A stretch of 64,000 nucleotides of DNA from Streptomyces xantholiticus (GCF_014651015.1 NZ_BMWB01000005.1:248001-312000); one strand, 5' to 3'. Counted from the first letter of the stretch, positions 42,447-51,009 are shown. Notes: a model not told the origin generated them from the sequence alone. A program made the numbers and translations.

Positions 42447-42959
42447 ATGACAACCGACGAACGCCCCGAGCCGTCCACCACCGCCGCCGAACGGGACATG
42501 CTGGAAGGCTTCTTGGACTACCACCGCGAGACGCTGCTCATGAAGTGCGCGGGTCTCGACGACGAACAGTTGCGGCGGGCGGTGCTGGCACCTTCGGAGC
42601 TCACGCTCATGGGCCTGATACGCCATCTCGCCGAGGTCGAGCGCTACTGGTTCCGCGAGGTCATGGAGGGGCAGGAGCTGCCGGACCTCTACTCCACGGA
42701 GCGGGACCGGGACGGGGACTTCCATGTCACGGACGGGGACACCTGGGCGCAGGCGCACGAGACCTGGCTCGCCGAGGTCGCCGAGGCCCGCAAAATCTCG
42801 GCCGGGCACGGACTCGACGACGTGAGCGTGTCCCGCAGCCGCCATGCCGAGGGCTTCAGCCTGCGCTGGATCCTCACGCACATGATCGAGGAGTACGCGC
42901 GCCACAACGGCCACGCGGACCTGCTGCGCGAGCACATCGACGGCGTCACCGGCGAGTGA
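42447..42959 (+). CDS. DinB/DUF664-family protein
   Basis: A 170-residue four-helix-bundle protein of the DUF664 branch of DinB. FLDYHRETLLMKCAGL, LMGLIRHLAEVERYWFREV (metal His) and LTHMIEEYARHNGHADLLRE (metal His pair) are characteristic. Such proteins bind a divalent metal, and some act as thiol-dependent S-transferases in mycothiol-using bacteria. The ATG at 42447 is preferred over one three codons earlier. Confidence 0.85.
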   Translation: MTTDERPEPSTTAAERDMLEGFLDYHRETLLMKCAGLDDEQLRRAVLAPSELTLMGLIRHLAEVERYWFREVMEGQELPDLYSTERDRDGDFHVTDGDTWAQAHETWLAEVAEARKISAGHGLDDVSVSRSRHAEGFSLRWILTHMIEEYARHNGHADLLREHIDGVTGE

Positions 42960-42975
42960 CCGCGCCCGTGGCCGC

Positions 42976-43449
42976 TCACAGCGCCCGCAGGGTGCGCTCC
43001 AGCCTGTCGATCGCGGCACGCACCCCATGGCCGTAGCCGTCGTCGCCCAGGGCGTCCGTGGACGCGCGTGCCCGGTCCAGGTGGACGCGCGCGTCCTCGG
43101 GGCGGCGCAGCTTGACGTAGTCCGCGGCGAGGTTCAGATGGAGCGAGGGGTAGAGGGCGCGGACCGCGAGGGCCCGGTCGTGCCGGGCGAGCCGCTCCTG
43201 GCTCAGTCCGTCGGCCGCCGACAGGGCCCGCAGGTCCCAGGCCAGTTCGTCCGCCGGATCGTCCTGGACGTCCGCCATGCAGTGGGCGAGGGTACAGCGG
43301 TGGAGGGCGTCCCCGTCCTCGCCGATCTCCGCCCAGAGCAGTGCGAAGCGGTTGCGTGCCTCCTCGCGGTCCCCGCCGTGCAGCAGCATCATCGCCTGAC
43401 CGATCCGGGTCATGACGATGTCCTGCGACGCCTCCTGCTGCTCCGTCAC
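42976..43449 (-). CDS. Small TPR-like helical protein
   Basis: A 157-residue soluble, all-helical protein with two or three TPR-like helix pairs (GGDREEARNRFALLWAEIGE, LHLNLAADYVKLRRPEDARVHL). The GTG at 43449 is chosen because GAGG lies 6-8 nt upstream. TPR proteins mediate binding to partners; no specific role is evident. Confidence 0.7.
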   Translation of the reverse strand: MTEQQEASQDIVMTRIGQAMMLLHGGDREEARNRFALLWAEIGEDGDALHRCTLAHCMADVQDDPADELAWDLRALSAADGLSQERLARHDRALAVRALYPSLHLNLAADYVKLRRPEDARVHLDRARASTDALGDDGYGHGVRAAIDRLERTLRAL

Positions 43450-43558
43450 TGTGGCCTCCTCGTCCGCACGGCGCACCGCTGGTGCGTGGAGACCGACGCT
43501 AGCGGTCCGCCGCGCAAGACCTGCGACGGCGCGACGCCCGGCCGCTCGCCCGAACCGC

Positions 43559-44242
43559 TCAGCCGATGTCGGGGATGCGCCAGTCGATGGGCTCGTGGCC
43601 CTGGGCCGCGACCGCCTCGTTGATCCGGGTGAAGGGACGCGAGCCGAAGAACTTCTTCGCGGACAGCGGCGAGGGGTGCGCGCCCTTCACCACGACGTGC
43701 CGCTCCTCGTCGATGAGCGGCAGCTTCTTCTGCGCGTAGTTGCCCCACAGGACGAAGACGGCAGGGTCGGGCCGCGAGGCCACGGCGCGGATCACCGCGT
43801 CCGTGACCTTCTCCCAGCCCTTGCCCTTGTGGGAGTTGGCTTCGCCCGCCCGCACGGTCAGCACCGCGTTGAGCAGCAGGACGCCCTGGCGCGCCCACGG
43901 CATCAGATAGCCGTTGTCCGGGATCGGGTGGCCGAGCTCGGCCTGCATCTCCTTGTAGATGTTCCGCAGGGACGGAGGCGTCTTGACGCCCGGCCGCACG
44001 GAGAAGCACAGGCCGTGGCCCTGGCCCTCCCCGTGGTAAGGGTCCTGACCGAGGATGAGCACCTTCACCCGCTCGTACGGCGTGGCCTCCAGGGCGGCGA
44101 AGACCTCGGCGCTCGGCGGGTAGACCGGCCCGTTCGCCCGCTCCTTCTCGACGAACTCGGTGAGCTCCTTGAAGTACGGCTTCTGCAGCTCTTCGCCGAG
44201 GACGCCGCGCCAGGACTCGGGCAGCATGTCGGTGTCGGTCAC
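43559..44242 (-). CDS. ung: Uracil-DNA glycosylase
   Basis: A 227-residue family-1 UDG. LILGQDPYHG carries the catalytic Asp of the water-activating loop, GVLLLNAVLTV binds uracil, and HPSPLS is the Leu-intercalation loop with the catalytic His. It removes uracil from DNA in base excision repair. GTG start at 44242. Streptomycetes often have two ung genes. Confidence 0.95.
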   Translation of the reverse strand: MTDTDMLPESWRGVLGEELQKPYFKELTEFVEKERANGPVYPPSAEVFAALEATPYERVKVLILGQDPYHGEGQGHGLCFSVRPGVKTPPSLRNIYKEMQAELGHPIPDNGYLMPWARQGVLLLNAVLTVRAGEANSHKGKGWEKVTDAVIRAVASRPDPAVFVLWGNYAQKKLPLIDEERHVVVKGAHPSPLSAKKFFGSRPFTRINEAVAAQGHEPIDWRIPDIG

Positions 44243-44341
44243 GTCAACAACCTCCGTCTGTAGGTCGGTTCCGAGATCGAGGGAACCGAGATCTCAGAAC
44301 CTACCCGGGGGCACTGACAGTCCGGCCGCCGGTGTCGCCCG

Positions 44342-45922
44342 CTACCAGCTGGCCTTGCGGTACAGCTCCCACACCTGCATGACGGTCTGCGGGTCGAGGG
44401 CGCGCTCGCCGCCGCCGATCTCCTCGCTGGCCGCCACGTACAGCTTGCCCTGCCACAGCGGCAGCAGCCGGACGTCGTCGACAAGGATCTTCTGGGCCTT
44501 CTCGAACTGCTTGGTGACCGCCCCCCGGTCGCTCTCACGACGGGACTGGACGAGCTGCTCGGTGATCTCGGGCGCCTCGTACGGCGTGCCGAGGACGTTG
44601 TTCGGACCGACGAACGGCGCGATGAAGTTGTCCGGGTCCGGGAAGTCGGGGAACCAGCCACGGCCGAAGACTGGGTACTCGCCGTTCTGGTAGCCGTCCT
44701 GGAACTCGTCCCAAGGCTTGCCCTGGATCGTGACCTTGAACAGACCGGTGGCGTCGAGCTGCCGCTTGAGCTCGGCGAACTCCGGCGCCGTGGCAGAGCC
44801 GTAACGGTCGGTGGTGTACCAGAAGCTCAGCGGAACGGGCCCGGTGATGCCCGCGTTCTCGAGGATCCCCGCGGCCTTGGTCACGTTCGGCTCGCCGTAC
44901 TGGTCGAAGAACTCGGTGGTGTGCCCGGCGATGCCCTTCGGGACCATCGAGTACAGCGGCTCGGCCGTGCCCTTGTAGACCTTCTCGACCAGTGCGTCGC
45001 GGTCGATGATCTGAGCGATCGCGCGGCGGACGGCCAGCTTGCGGACATTGGGGTCGGAGGGGTTGAAGACGAGGTAGCGGATGTCGGCGCCGACCGTCTC
45101 GACGAGCTGGAGGTGATCGTTCTCCGGCTTCTTCTCCTGCAGTTCGACGACCTGTTCTGCGGTGAGACCACGGTTGATCGCGTCGATCTCGCGCTTCTTG
45201 AGGGCCGTCATCATGACGGCGGAGTCCTCGAAGTAGCGGATCGTGACCGCCTCGTTCTTGATCTTCGCGAAGCCCTTGTACTTGGCGAACCGGGTCAGCT
45301 CCGCGCGGTCGCCCTTCGCGTACGAGTCCAGGGCGTACGGGCCGGAGCCGGTCAGCTTGCCGTCTTCCCGGAGCTTGTCGGCCGGGTACTCGGAGGGCGG
45401 CACGATCGACATGGCCGGAGTGGCGAGGATGAACGGGAACGTGGCGTCGGACGTCTTGAGGTTGAAGGTGACGATGCGGTCGCCTTCCACCTCGATCCCG
45501 TCGAGGGAGCCCAGCAGACCCTTCGGACCACCCTGCACGTCGATGGTCCTGATGCGGTCGATGGAGTGCTTGACCGCTGCGGCGTCGAGCTTGTCGCCGT
45601 TGGTGAAGGTGAGGCCCTCGTGGAGCTCGCACTCGAAGACCTTGTTGCCGGTGTCGGTGAAGCGGCACTCGGCGGCGTCCGGCTGCGGAACGGTGCTCCC
45701 CGTCGGGAAGCTGACCAGGGTCTGGAAGACGTTCCGGTACAACTCCCACGAGCCGTCCCATGCGGCGGCCGGGTCGAGAGTACTGGGCTCGCTGGTCGTG
45801 CCCACGGAGATCTTCTGTTCGCGGTCGGCGTCCTCGTCCGAGAACAGGCCGCATCCCGCCAGCAGAGATATGGACGCTAGGGCTGCAGCGGCCTGCAGAC
45901 AGGTCCGGTTGAACACGTGCAC
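44342..45922 (-). CDS. ABC transporter solute-binding lipoprotein (peptide/nickel family 5)
   Basis: A 526-residue extracytoplasmic SBP_bac_5 protein. The signal peptide ends in lipobox LLAGC (Cys at about 24). EPSTLDPAAAWDG, the family AVKHSIDRI segment and the C-terminal LLPLWQGKLY are typical. It would bind an oligopeptide or similar ligand. No permease or ATPase genes accompany it, so it is an orphan binding protein serving a transporter encoded elsewhere, or it acts in sensing. GTG start at 45922. Confidence 0.88.
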   Translation of the reverse strand: MHVFNRTCLQAAAALASISLLAGCGLFSDEDADREQKISVGTTSEPSTLDPAAAWDGSWELYRNVFQTLVSFPTGSTVPQPDAAECRFTDTGNKVFECELHEGLTFTNGDKLDAAAVKHSIDRIRTIDVQGGPKGLLGSLDGIEVEGDRIVTFNLKTSDATFPFILATPAMSIVPPSEYPADKLREDGKLTGSGPYALDSYAKGDRAELTRFAKYKGFAKIKNEAVTIRYFEDSAVMMTALKKREIDAINRGLTAEQVVELQEKKPENDHLQLVETVGADIRYLVFNPSDPNVRKLAVRRAIAQIIDRDALVEKVYKGTAEPLYSMVPKGIAGHTTEFFDQYGEPNVTKAAGILENAGITGPVPLSFWYTTDRYGSATAPEFAELKRQLDATGLFKVTIQGKPWDEFQDGYQNGEYPVFGRGWFPDFPDPDNFIAPFVGPNNVLGTPYEAPEITEQLVQSRRESDRGAVTKQFEKAQKILVDDVRLLPLWQGKLYVAASEEIGGGERALDPQTVMQVWELYRKASW

Positions 45923-45962
45923 GCTCCTCGTTCAGCCATGGGTCGGCGAACCATACCGCAGC

Positions 45963-45996
45963 GCCCCGCCGGGCCACTGTGCGGGCCCGGCGGGGC
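45963..45996 (-). terminator. Hairpin terminator after the SDR operon
   Basis: GCCCCGCCGGGCC, an 8-nt loop and GGCCCGGCGGGGC form a perfect 13-bp stem, 50 bp past the SDR stop on the minus strand. Confidence 0.75.
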
Positions 45997-46045
45997 ACTT
46001 GGATCATTCAGGAACAAACCGCCTCAGGACGGTCCGTCGGAGGCC

Positions 46046-46825
46046 TCAGTGGACACCCGCGTTGAGGAAGATACCGCCGTCCACGACGAGCGTCTGCCCC
46101 GTGATCCAGTCCGACTGCTCGGACGTGAGGAACGCGGCCGCGCCACCGATGTCCGACGGCACGCCGAGCCGCCCCAGGGGGTAGGCCGCGGCCGCCTCGG
46201 CCTCCCTGCCCTCGTAGAGCGCCTCCGCGAACTTGGTCTTGATCACCGCGGGCGCGATGGCGTTGACCCGGACGGACGGCGCGAGCTCGTGCGCCAGCTG
46301 GAGGGTCAGATTGACCATGGCCGCCTTGCTCATGCCGTACGCCCCGATGAAGGGGGAGGCGGAGACGCCGGCGACGGAGGCGATGTTCACGATCGCACCG
46401 CCGTTGTCCTTCTGCCACGCCTTCCACGTCTGCTGCGCGAAGCCGAGCGCGGAGATCACGTTGGTCTCGTAGACCTTGCGCGCCACGTTCAGGTCGAGCT
46501 CCACCATGGGGCCGTAGACCGGATTGGTGCCGGCGTTGTTGATCAGGAAGTCGACCCGGCCGAACGCCTCCATGGTGCGCTCGACGGCGGCCGCCTGGTG
46601 CGCCTCGTCGTGGGCCTTGCCCGCGACCGCGACGACCCGGTCGGCGCCCAGCCGCTCCACGGCCTCCTTCAGCGCCTCCTCGCCGCGCCCGGTGATGCAC
46701 ACCCGGTCGCCGCGCGCGACGAGCGCCTCCGCGATGCCGTACCCGATACCGCGGCTCGCCCCCGTGACCAGCGCGACCTTGCCGCTGTCGGGGGCCTGCT
46801 CGGCCCCTGCTGCCTGTGCTGCCAT
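46046..46825 (-). CDS. SDR-family oxidoreductase
   Basis: A 259-residue classical short-chain dehydrogenase. ALVTGASRGIGYG is the cofactor loop, NNAG the structural motif, the catalytic Ser lies in NIASVAG and the Tyr/Lys in YGMSK. It follows the FabG-like gene by 17 bp and is surely co-transcribed. Together they may form a two-step oxidation/reduction of an acyl-CoA or secondary alcohol. ATG at 46825. Confidence 0.88.
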   Translation of the reverse strand: MAAQAAGAEQAPDSGKVALVTGASRGIGYGIAEALVARGDRVCITGRGEEALKEAVERLGADRVVAVAGKAHDEAHQAAAVERTMEAFGRVDFLINNAGTNPVYGPMVELDLNVARKVYETNVISALGFAQQTWKAWQKDNGGAIVNIASVAGVSASPFIGAYGMSKAAMVNLTLQLAHELAPSVRVNAIAPAVIKTKFAEALYEGREAEAAAAYPLGRLGVPSDIGGAAAFLTSEQSDWITGQTLVVDGGIFLNAGVH

Positions 46826-46842
46826 GACCTTCGAACCCCGAT

Positions 46843-47604
46843 TCAGTTGAGCGGGCCGCCGGCCACGTACATGACCTGACCTGAGATGAAGCCGGCGTCG
46901 TCGCCCGCGAAGAAGGCGATCGCACCGGCGACGTCCTCGGGCCGGCCGACGCGCTGGACGGGGATCTGGGTAGCGGCGGCCGCCTGGAACTCCTCGAAGC
47001 CCATGCCGACGCGGGCAGCGGTCTGCGCGGTCATCTCGGTGACGATGAAGCCGGGCGCGACGGCGTTGGCGGTGATGCCGAACTTGCCGAGCTCCTTGGC
47101 GAGGGTCTTGGTGAAGCCCTGGAGACCGGCCTTGACCGCCGCGTAGTTGGCCTGGCCGCGGTTGCCGAGCGCCGACGAGGAGGACAGGGAGACGATCCGG
47201 CCGAAGCCGGCGTCCACCATGTGCTTCTGGCAGGCCTTGGCCATCAGGAACGCGCCCTTGAGGTGCACGTTCATCACGGTGTCCCAGTCGGACTCGCTCA
47301 TCTTGTAGAGCAGGTTGTCGCGCAGCACACCAGCGTTGTTGACCAGGATCGTCGGCGCGCCGAGCTCGGCGGCGACGCGCGCCACGGCGGCCTCCACCTG
47401 GGCGGCGTCCGAGACGTCGCAGCCCACCGCGACGGCCTTGCCGCCGGCCGCGGTGATCTTCTCGACGGTGTCCTTGCAGGCCGCCTCGTCGAGGTCGAGC
47501 ACGGCCACGGCGCGGCCCTCGGCCGCGAGCCTGATGGCGGTGGCGGCGCCGATGCCACGCGCGCCTCCGGTCACAACAGCCACACGCTGCTCGGTGGTGG
47601 ACAT
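46843..47604 (-). CDS. FabG-like 3-oxoacyl reductase
   Basis: A 253-residue SDR of the FabG type. VAVVTGGARGIGAA, NNAGVLRDNLLYKM (a FabG/acetoacetyl-CoA reductase hallmark), the catalytic Ser in SLSSSS, Tyr-Lys in YAAVK and the C-terminal QVMYVAGG. It probably reduces a 3-oxoacyl-ACP or -CoA with NADPH. It is first in a two-gene operon with a strong promoter and an operator-like palindrome upstream. Confidence 0.88.
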   Translation of the reverse strand: MSTTEQRVAVVTGGARGIGAATAIRLAAEGRAVAVLDLDEAACKDTVEKITAAGGKAVAVGCDVSDAAQVEAAVARVAAELGAPTILVNNAGVLRDNLLYKMSESDWDTVMNVHLKGAFLMAKACQKHMVDAGFGRIVSLSSSSALGNRGQANYAAVKAGLQGFTKTLAKELGKFGITANAVAPGFIVTEMTAQTAARVGMGFEEFQAAAATQIPVQRVGRPEDVAGAIAFFAGDDAGFISGQVMYVAGGPLN

Positions 47605-47670
47605 TCTGGTTCTCCTCGCCCTTGAAGCCCGTCAATCCCTGTGCCGGCGACTGCTGCGGCGCCTTCTCTG

Positions 47671-47680
47671 AGCGACCGCT
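47671..47680. promoter_or_regulatory. Operator-like palindrome downstream of the fabG promoter
   Basis: AGCGACCGCT has arms AGCG/CGCT with flanking partial symmetry (TG...TA). It lies about 15-25 bp past the predicted start site, where a repressor would block elongation or clearance. TetR-type lipid-metabolism regulators in actinobacteria use sites of this kind. Confidence 0.45.
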
Positions 47681-47700
47681 TAGTACCTTCGGCAGACAGG

Positions 47701-47729
47701 ACGCTAGAAGCCCTGGCACCCGGTGTCAA
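47701..47729 (-). promoter_or_regulatory. Consensus-like promoter of the fabG-SDR operon
   Basis: On the minus strand TTGACA (47724-47729), a 17-bp spacer and TAGCGT (47701-47706). This is one of the best HrdB-type matches in the window and gives a leader of about 90 nt. Confidence 0.7.
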
Positions 47730-47777
47730 CGGCACCGGGGATCAACGGCGCATGTCACATCGATCGGCCCCGTGTCC

Positions 47778-48161
47778 TCAGTTCACCAGCAGGTTCAGCA
47801 GACGCTCCACCTCCGCCTCCGGATCGAGGGTGAGTCCGGTGTGCACCGGGCCCGGCTGGACGACCGTGGACCGGGGCGCGATCAGCCACCGGAAGCGCCG
47901 GCCCGCGTCGTCGCGCGCGGCCTGACCCGCGTCCTCGCCGCCGCGGCAGACGCCCTCCACCGCCTGGAGCGCCGCCCGTACACCCGTCACGTCCGCCTGC
48001 GGGTCGAGCGCACGCAGCTTGGCCTCGTCGAGGTGGGTGCGGGCGGCCACGAAGCTCTTGGCACGGCAGTAGACCACCACGCCCGCATTGAAGAACTCCC
48101 CGCGCTCGACCCGCGGCACCACGCGCAGCAGCGCGTACTCGAAAACGTCGCGGTCACTCAC
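47778..48161 (-). CDS. DUF3037 protein
   Basis: A 127-residue DUF3037 protein: YALLRVVPRVERGEFFNAGVVVYCR is the family core. No catalytic motif is known. Its GTG start at 48161 overlaps the stop of the HipA-like kinase gene in GTGA, so the two are translated together. The pairing suggests a shared function. Confidence 0.87.
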   Translation of the reverse strand: MSDRDVFEYALLRVVPRVERGEFFNAGVVVYCRAKSFVAARTHLDEAKLRALDPQADVTGVRAALQAVEGVCRGGEDAGQAARDDAGRRFRWLIAPRSTVVQPGPVHTGLTLDPEAEVERLLNLLVN

Positions 48162-49000
48162 TGGGCGGTGTCCTTCGTGCTGTGCGGCCAGGGGGTCGGA
48201 CGGTCGGTGAGCCAGCCCGGCGCCCGGGACGGCCCGGACCTCGTCGGGGCTCCGAGGGTGATGCGCTCATGAATGGTGGCGGCGCGCGGCAGCATGGCCT
48301 CTACATACGAGCGACGCAGGGCAGCGGCGGAGTCGAACCCGGGCTCGTCCACCAGCCACTCGTCGGGCACCTCCGCCGCGATCTCGGCAAGGAGGTCCTC
48401 GGTGACCCGTGGCGCGAGCTCGGCGGCGGCCGCGGCGACGTCGGGGCCGAAGCGGGCGAGCGCATGGTCGGAGGCGTCGTACGGCTTGGCCGCGGATGCG
48501 GCGGCGCCGGGCCAGTTGTGGTGCCAGATCATGGTGGCGCCGTGGTCGATGAGCCACAGATCCCCGTGCCACACCAGCATGTTGGGGTTGCGCCATGAGC
48601 GGTCCACGTTGTTGATCAACGCGTCGAACCAGACGACCTTGCCGGCCTCCGCCGCGTCCACCTCGTAGGCGAGCGGATCGAAACCGAGCGAGCCGGGCAG
48701 GAAGTCCATCCCCAGGTTGAGCCCGCCGCTGGCCTTGAGCAGTTCCTGTACCTCCTGGTCCGGCTCGGAGAGACCGATGACCGGATCGAGCTGGATGGTG
48801 ACGAGGTCGGGCACCCGCAGCCCGAGCCGCCGCCCCAGCTGTCCGCAGACGACCTCGGCGACGAGGGTCTTCCGGCCCTGCCCGGCGCCGGTGAACTTCA
48901 TGACGTACGTACCGAGATCGTCGGCCTCGACGATCCCGGGGAGGGAACCGCCCTCACGAAGGGGCGTGACGTAGCGGGTCGCTGTGACCTCTGTAAGCAT
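48158..49000 (-). CDS. HipA-family kinase-like protein
   Basis: About 280 residues with a HipA-like kinase fold lacking the N-terminal HipA couple domain. YVMKFTGAGQG is the nucleotide region, FDALINNVDRSWRNPNMLV contains the catalytic N-x-D-R-x4-N pattern, and WLIDHGATM supplies the DxG-like metal Asp. HipA toxins phosphorylate GltX, but this short form is linked to DUF3037 rather than to HipB, so toxin status is doubtful. The ATG at 49000 is preferred over a GTG one codon earlier. Confidence 0.8.
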   Translation of the reverse strand: MLTEVTATRYVTPLREGGSLPGIVEADDLGTYVMKFTGAGQGRKTLVAEVVCGQLGRRLGLRVPDLVTIQLDPVIGLSEPDQEVQELLKASGGLNLGMDFLPGSLGFDPLAYEVDAAEAGKVVWFDALINNVDRSWRNPNMLVWHGDLWLIDHGATMIWHHNWPGAAASAAKPYDASDHALARFGPDVAAAAAELAPRVTEDLLAEIAAEVPDEWLVDEPGFDSAAALRRSYVEAMLPRAATIHERITLGAPTRSGPSRAPGWLTDRPTPWPHSTKDTAQ

Positions 49001-49145
49001 CACGCCAGGCTATCCGGCCGGCCTCCTGGAGATCCATGGACCAGGTAGGCGCCTGCGAGTACGTGGAGGCTCTGTCGGTTCTGACGAGCAGCGCCAGGGC
49101 CGTCGTCCCGCCCACCATGCCCAGGATCACCATGACGCGCCCCAA
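48954..49145 (-). CDS. Possible small membrane protein
   Basis: A 63-codon frame beginning MGRVMVILGMVGGTTALALL has one hydrophobic helix and a basic end, like the small (about 40 aa) actinobacterial membrane peptides of the DUF6893 type. Its last 50 bp overlap the start of the HipA-like gene in another frame, so the true product may be shorter or the frame may be decayed. Confidence 0.3.
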   Translation of the reverse strand: MGRVMVILGMVGGTTALALLVRTDRASTYSQAPTWSMDLQEAGRIAWRDAYRGHSDPLRHAPS

Positions 49146-49246
49146 GCGATGAGAAATTCATGAACCCTTGAACGGGGCGGTCCGAGCCCCCGTACAACTT
49201 CACGAACCGGCCGTGACGAGGGCCGGACCGTGGAGAGGGAGCCAGC

Positions 49247-49729
49247 ATGACCGGATCGCAGGGGACCACTCGGACCGTGGCGCGCCGTACAGTCGTCGCC
49301 GCTGTGGGCGGGGCCGGTCTCACCGTCGCGCTGACCGCGTGCGGCGGCTCGGACGACACGGTTAGCACCGGTTCCGGACAGCCGGCCGGCGATGGCGGTG
49401 CGGCCGCCTCGGGCGGTGGCACGGGCGGCGGCACGGGCGGTGCCGGTGGCACGGTGATCGCCAAGACCACCGACATCCCGGCCGGCGGCGGCAAGGTCGT
49501 CGGCGACGTGGTGATCACTCAGCCGGTGGCGGGCGAGTTCAAGGCCTTCTCGTCCAAGTGCACACACCAGGGCTGCGCGGTCAAGGACATCTCGAACGGA
49601 ACCATCAACTGCCCTTGCCACAACAGCCAGTTCGACGCGTCCGACGGCAGCGTCAAGGCGGGTCCGGCCACGGCGCCGCTGCCGCCCGCCTCGATCACCG
49701 TGGAAGGGGACTCGATCAAGCTCGCGTGA
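49247..49729 (+). CDS. Rieske [2Fe-2S] lipoprotein
   Basis: A 160-residue envelope protein. A twin-arginine signal (VARRTVVAAVGGAG) ends in a lipobox with Cys at 32 (ALTAC). A long Gly/Ser/Asp linker (about 33-68) leads to a small Rieske domain. C105THQGC110 and C122PCH125 supply the Cys/His ligands and the disulfide pair. It is an electron carrier outside the membrane, exported with its cluster by Tat; partners are not encoded nearby. The ATG follows GGAGGGAGCC-like sequence. Confidence 0.9.
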   Translation: MTGSQGTTRTVARRTVVAAVGGAGLTVALTACGGSDDTVSTGSGQPAGDGGAAASGGGTGGGTGGAGGTVIAKTTDIPAGGGKVVGDVVITQPVAGEFKAFSSKCTHQGCAVKDISNGTINCPCHNSQFDASDGSVKAGPATAPLPPASITVEGDSIKLA

Positions 49730-50366
49730 CGCGGCGCGGTCCGTTCCAGCAGGACACCACCTCGTCGGTCGTCGCGATCGTCGCCACGAGCGACAGGGTG
49801 TTGCGGATCATCGCGGGGGTGTACTCGGCGGGCACCCCCGCGATGGCGTCCGCCACGACGACCGCCGTGTAGCCGAGGTTCACCGCGTCGAAGACGGCGC
49901 CGGGAACCGCCACGTTGGCGGAGACGCCGGTGACGACGAGGGTGCGGCAGCCGAGGTTGCGCAGGAGCGCGTCGACGCCGGTGCCGGCGAGGGGCGAGAG
50001 CCCGTGCAGCCTGCTTACGACGAGATCATCGGGCGTGACGTCGATCGGCGGGGCGACACGTACGGCCTGCGAGCCGGTGTGCTGCTGGACGGGCAGGCGT
50101 TCGGCGGCCCTGAAGAGCCGCGCGTTGCGGTTGGACCCTCGTCCGTCGGGGCGTCGTTCGGCCACCGCGTGCAGCACCTGTACCCCGGCGTCGTGGGCGG
50201 CGGCAACGAGCCGTGCGACGTTGCGGAGCGCGCCGGAGGAACTCGCCTGCGCGGCGAGTTCGGGCAGGGCGCTGTGCTTGCCGACGACGCCCTGCTGGCA
50301 TTCGACGGTCAGCAGCACGGTGGTGGGCACCTCGAGCTGTTCCAGGAGCTGCTGGTGGGACGGCAC
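49716..50366 (-). CDS. Isochorismatase-like hydrolase lacking the catalytic Cys
   Basis: A 216-residue cysteine-hydrolase fold protein. The sheet/helix pattern is intact (TVLLTVECQQGVV, DDLVVSRLHGLSPLAGT, TLVVTGVSANVAVPGAVFDA). The catalytic Cys position after GVSANV is Ala, and the first-strand Asp is Glu. It therefore lacks the canonical Asp-Lys-Cys triad and may bind rather than cleave, or use another mechanism. GTG start at 50366. The 3' end overlaps the convergent Rieske gene by 14 bp. Confidence 0.8.
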   Translation of the reverse strand: MPSHQQLLEQLEVPTTVLLTVECQQGVVGKHSALPELAAQASSSGALRNVARLVAAAHDAGVQVLHAVAERRPDGRGSNRNARLFRAAERLPVQQHTGSQAVRVAPPIDVTPDDLVVSRLHGLSPLAGTGVDALLRNLGCRTLVVTGVSANVAVPGAVFDAVNLGYTAVVVADAIAGVPAEYTPAMIRNTLSLVATIATTDEVVSCWNGPRRVTRA

Positions 50367-50526
50367 GGGGCTCCCCCTCCGAGTCTTGTCCAATCGACCC
50401 CGTGTCCTGTCCGCTCGGCCCGGGAGCGCGACAGTAGCCGCCATTGCGCACCGAGGGAAGTGCCTTCATGCTGGGTCGGCAGGCTTTCTGACGGTAAGTC
50501 AGCCACATGGGCCGGAGGGATCGCAG

Positions 50527-50994
50527 ATGACCGCCACCCAGCGCCGGGGCCGCCGCATCATGATGAGCACCGGCGAGCGCGACGCGTTCCTGACCGAGCA
50601 GCGCACCTGCCGGGTGGCCACCGTCTCGCCCGACGGACGCCCGCATGTCAGCGCGCTGTGGTTCGCCTGGGACGGCACCTCCCTGTGGCTCTATTCCCTC
50701 ACGCGCAGCCGGCGCTGGGCGGAGCTGCGCCGCGACCCGCGTATCGCCGTCGTGGTCGACGACGGCGAGGAGTACGGGGAGCTGCGCGGCGTCGAGCTGT
50801 CCGGCACGGCAGTGTTCGTCGGCGAGGCACCGCGCACCGGCGGGGACTGCCCCGAACTGGCCGTTCCCGAGGCGCTTTTCGCCGCCAAGAACTTCCAACT
50901 GGCCGCGATGCCCCACGACGGCCGGCACGCCTGGCTGCGGCTGACCCCCGACGCGATCGCGTCCTGGGACTTCCGCAAGCTGCCGGCCGGCTGA
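50527..50994 (+). CDS. FMN-binding split-barrel (PPOX-class) protein
   Basis: A 155-residue PNPOx-like flavin or F420 barrel: TCRVATVSPDGRPHVSALWFAWDG, LYSLTRSRRWAELRRDPRIAVVVDDG and a C-terminal AIASWDF. Small actinobacterial proteins of this type are often F420- or FMN-dependent reductases. The imperfect inverted repeat CTGAC-N5-GTCAG (50488-50502) lies 25 bp before the ATG and may be an operator. Confidence 0.8.
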   Translation: MTATQRRGRRIMMSTGERDAFLTEQRTCRVATVSPDGRPHVSALWFAWDGTSLWLYSLTRSRRWAELRRDPRIAVVVDDGEEYGELRGVELSGTAVFVGEAPRTGGDCPELAVPEALFAAKNFQLAAMPHDGRHAWLRLTPDAIASWDFRKLPAG

Positions 50995-51009
50995 CCCAGT
51001 ACCCCGCGT

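Noticed and set aside
48158..49000. Classical HipBA toxin-antitoxin module
   Set aside because: No HipB-type HTH gene is adjacent; only DUF3037 is linked.
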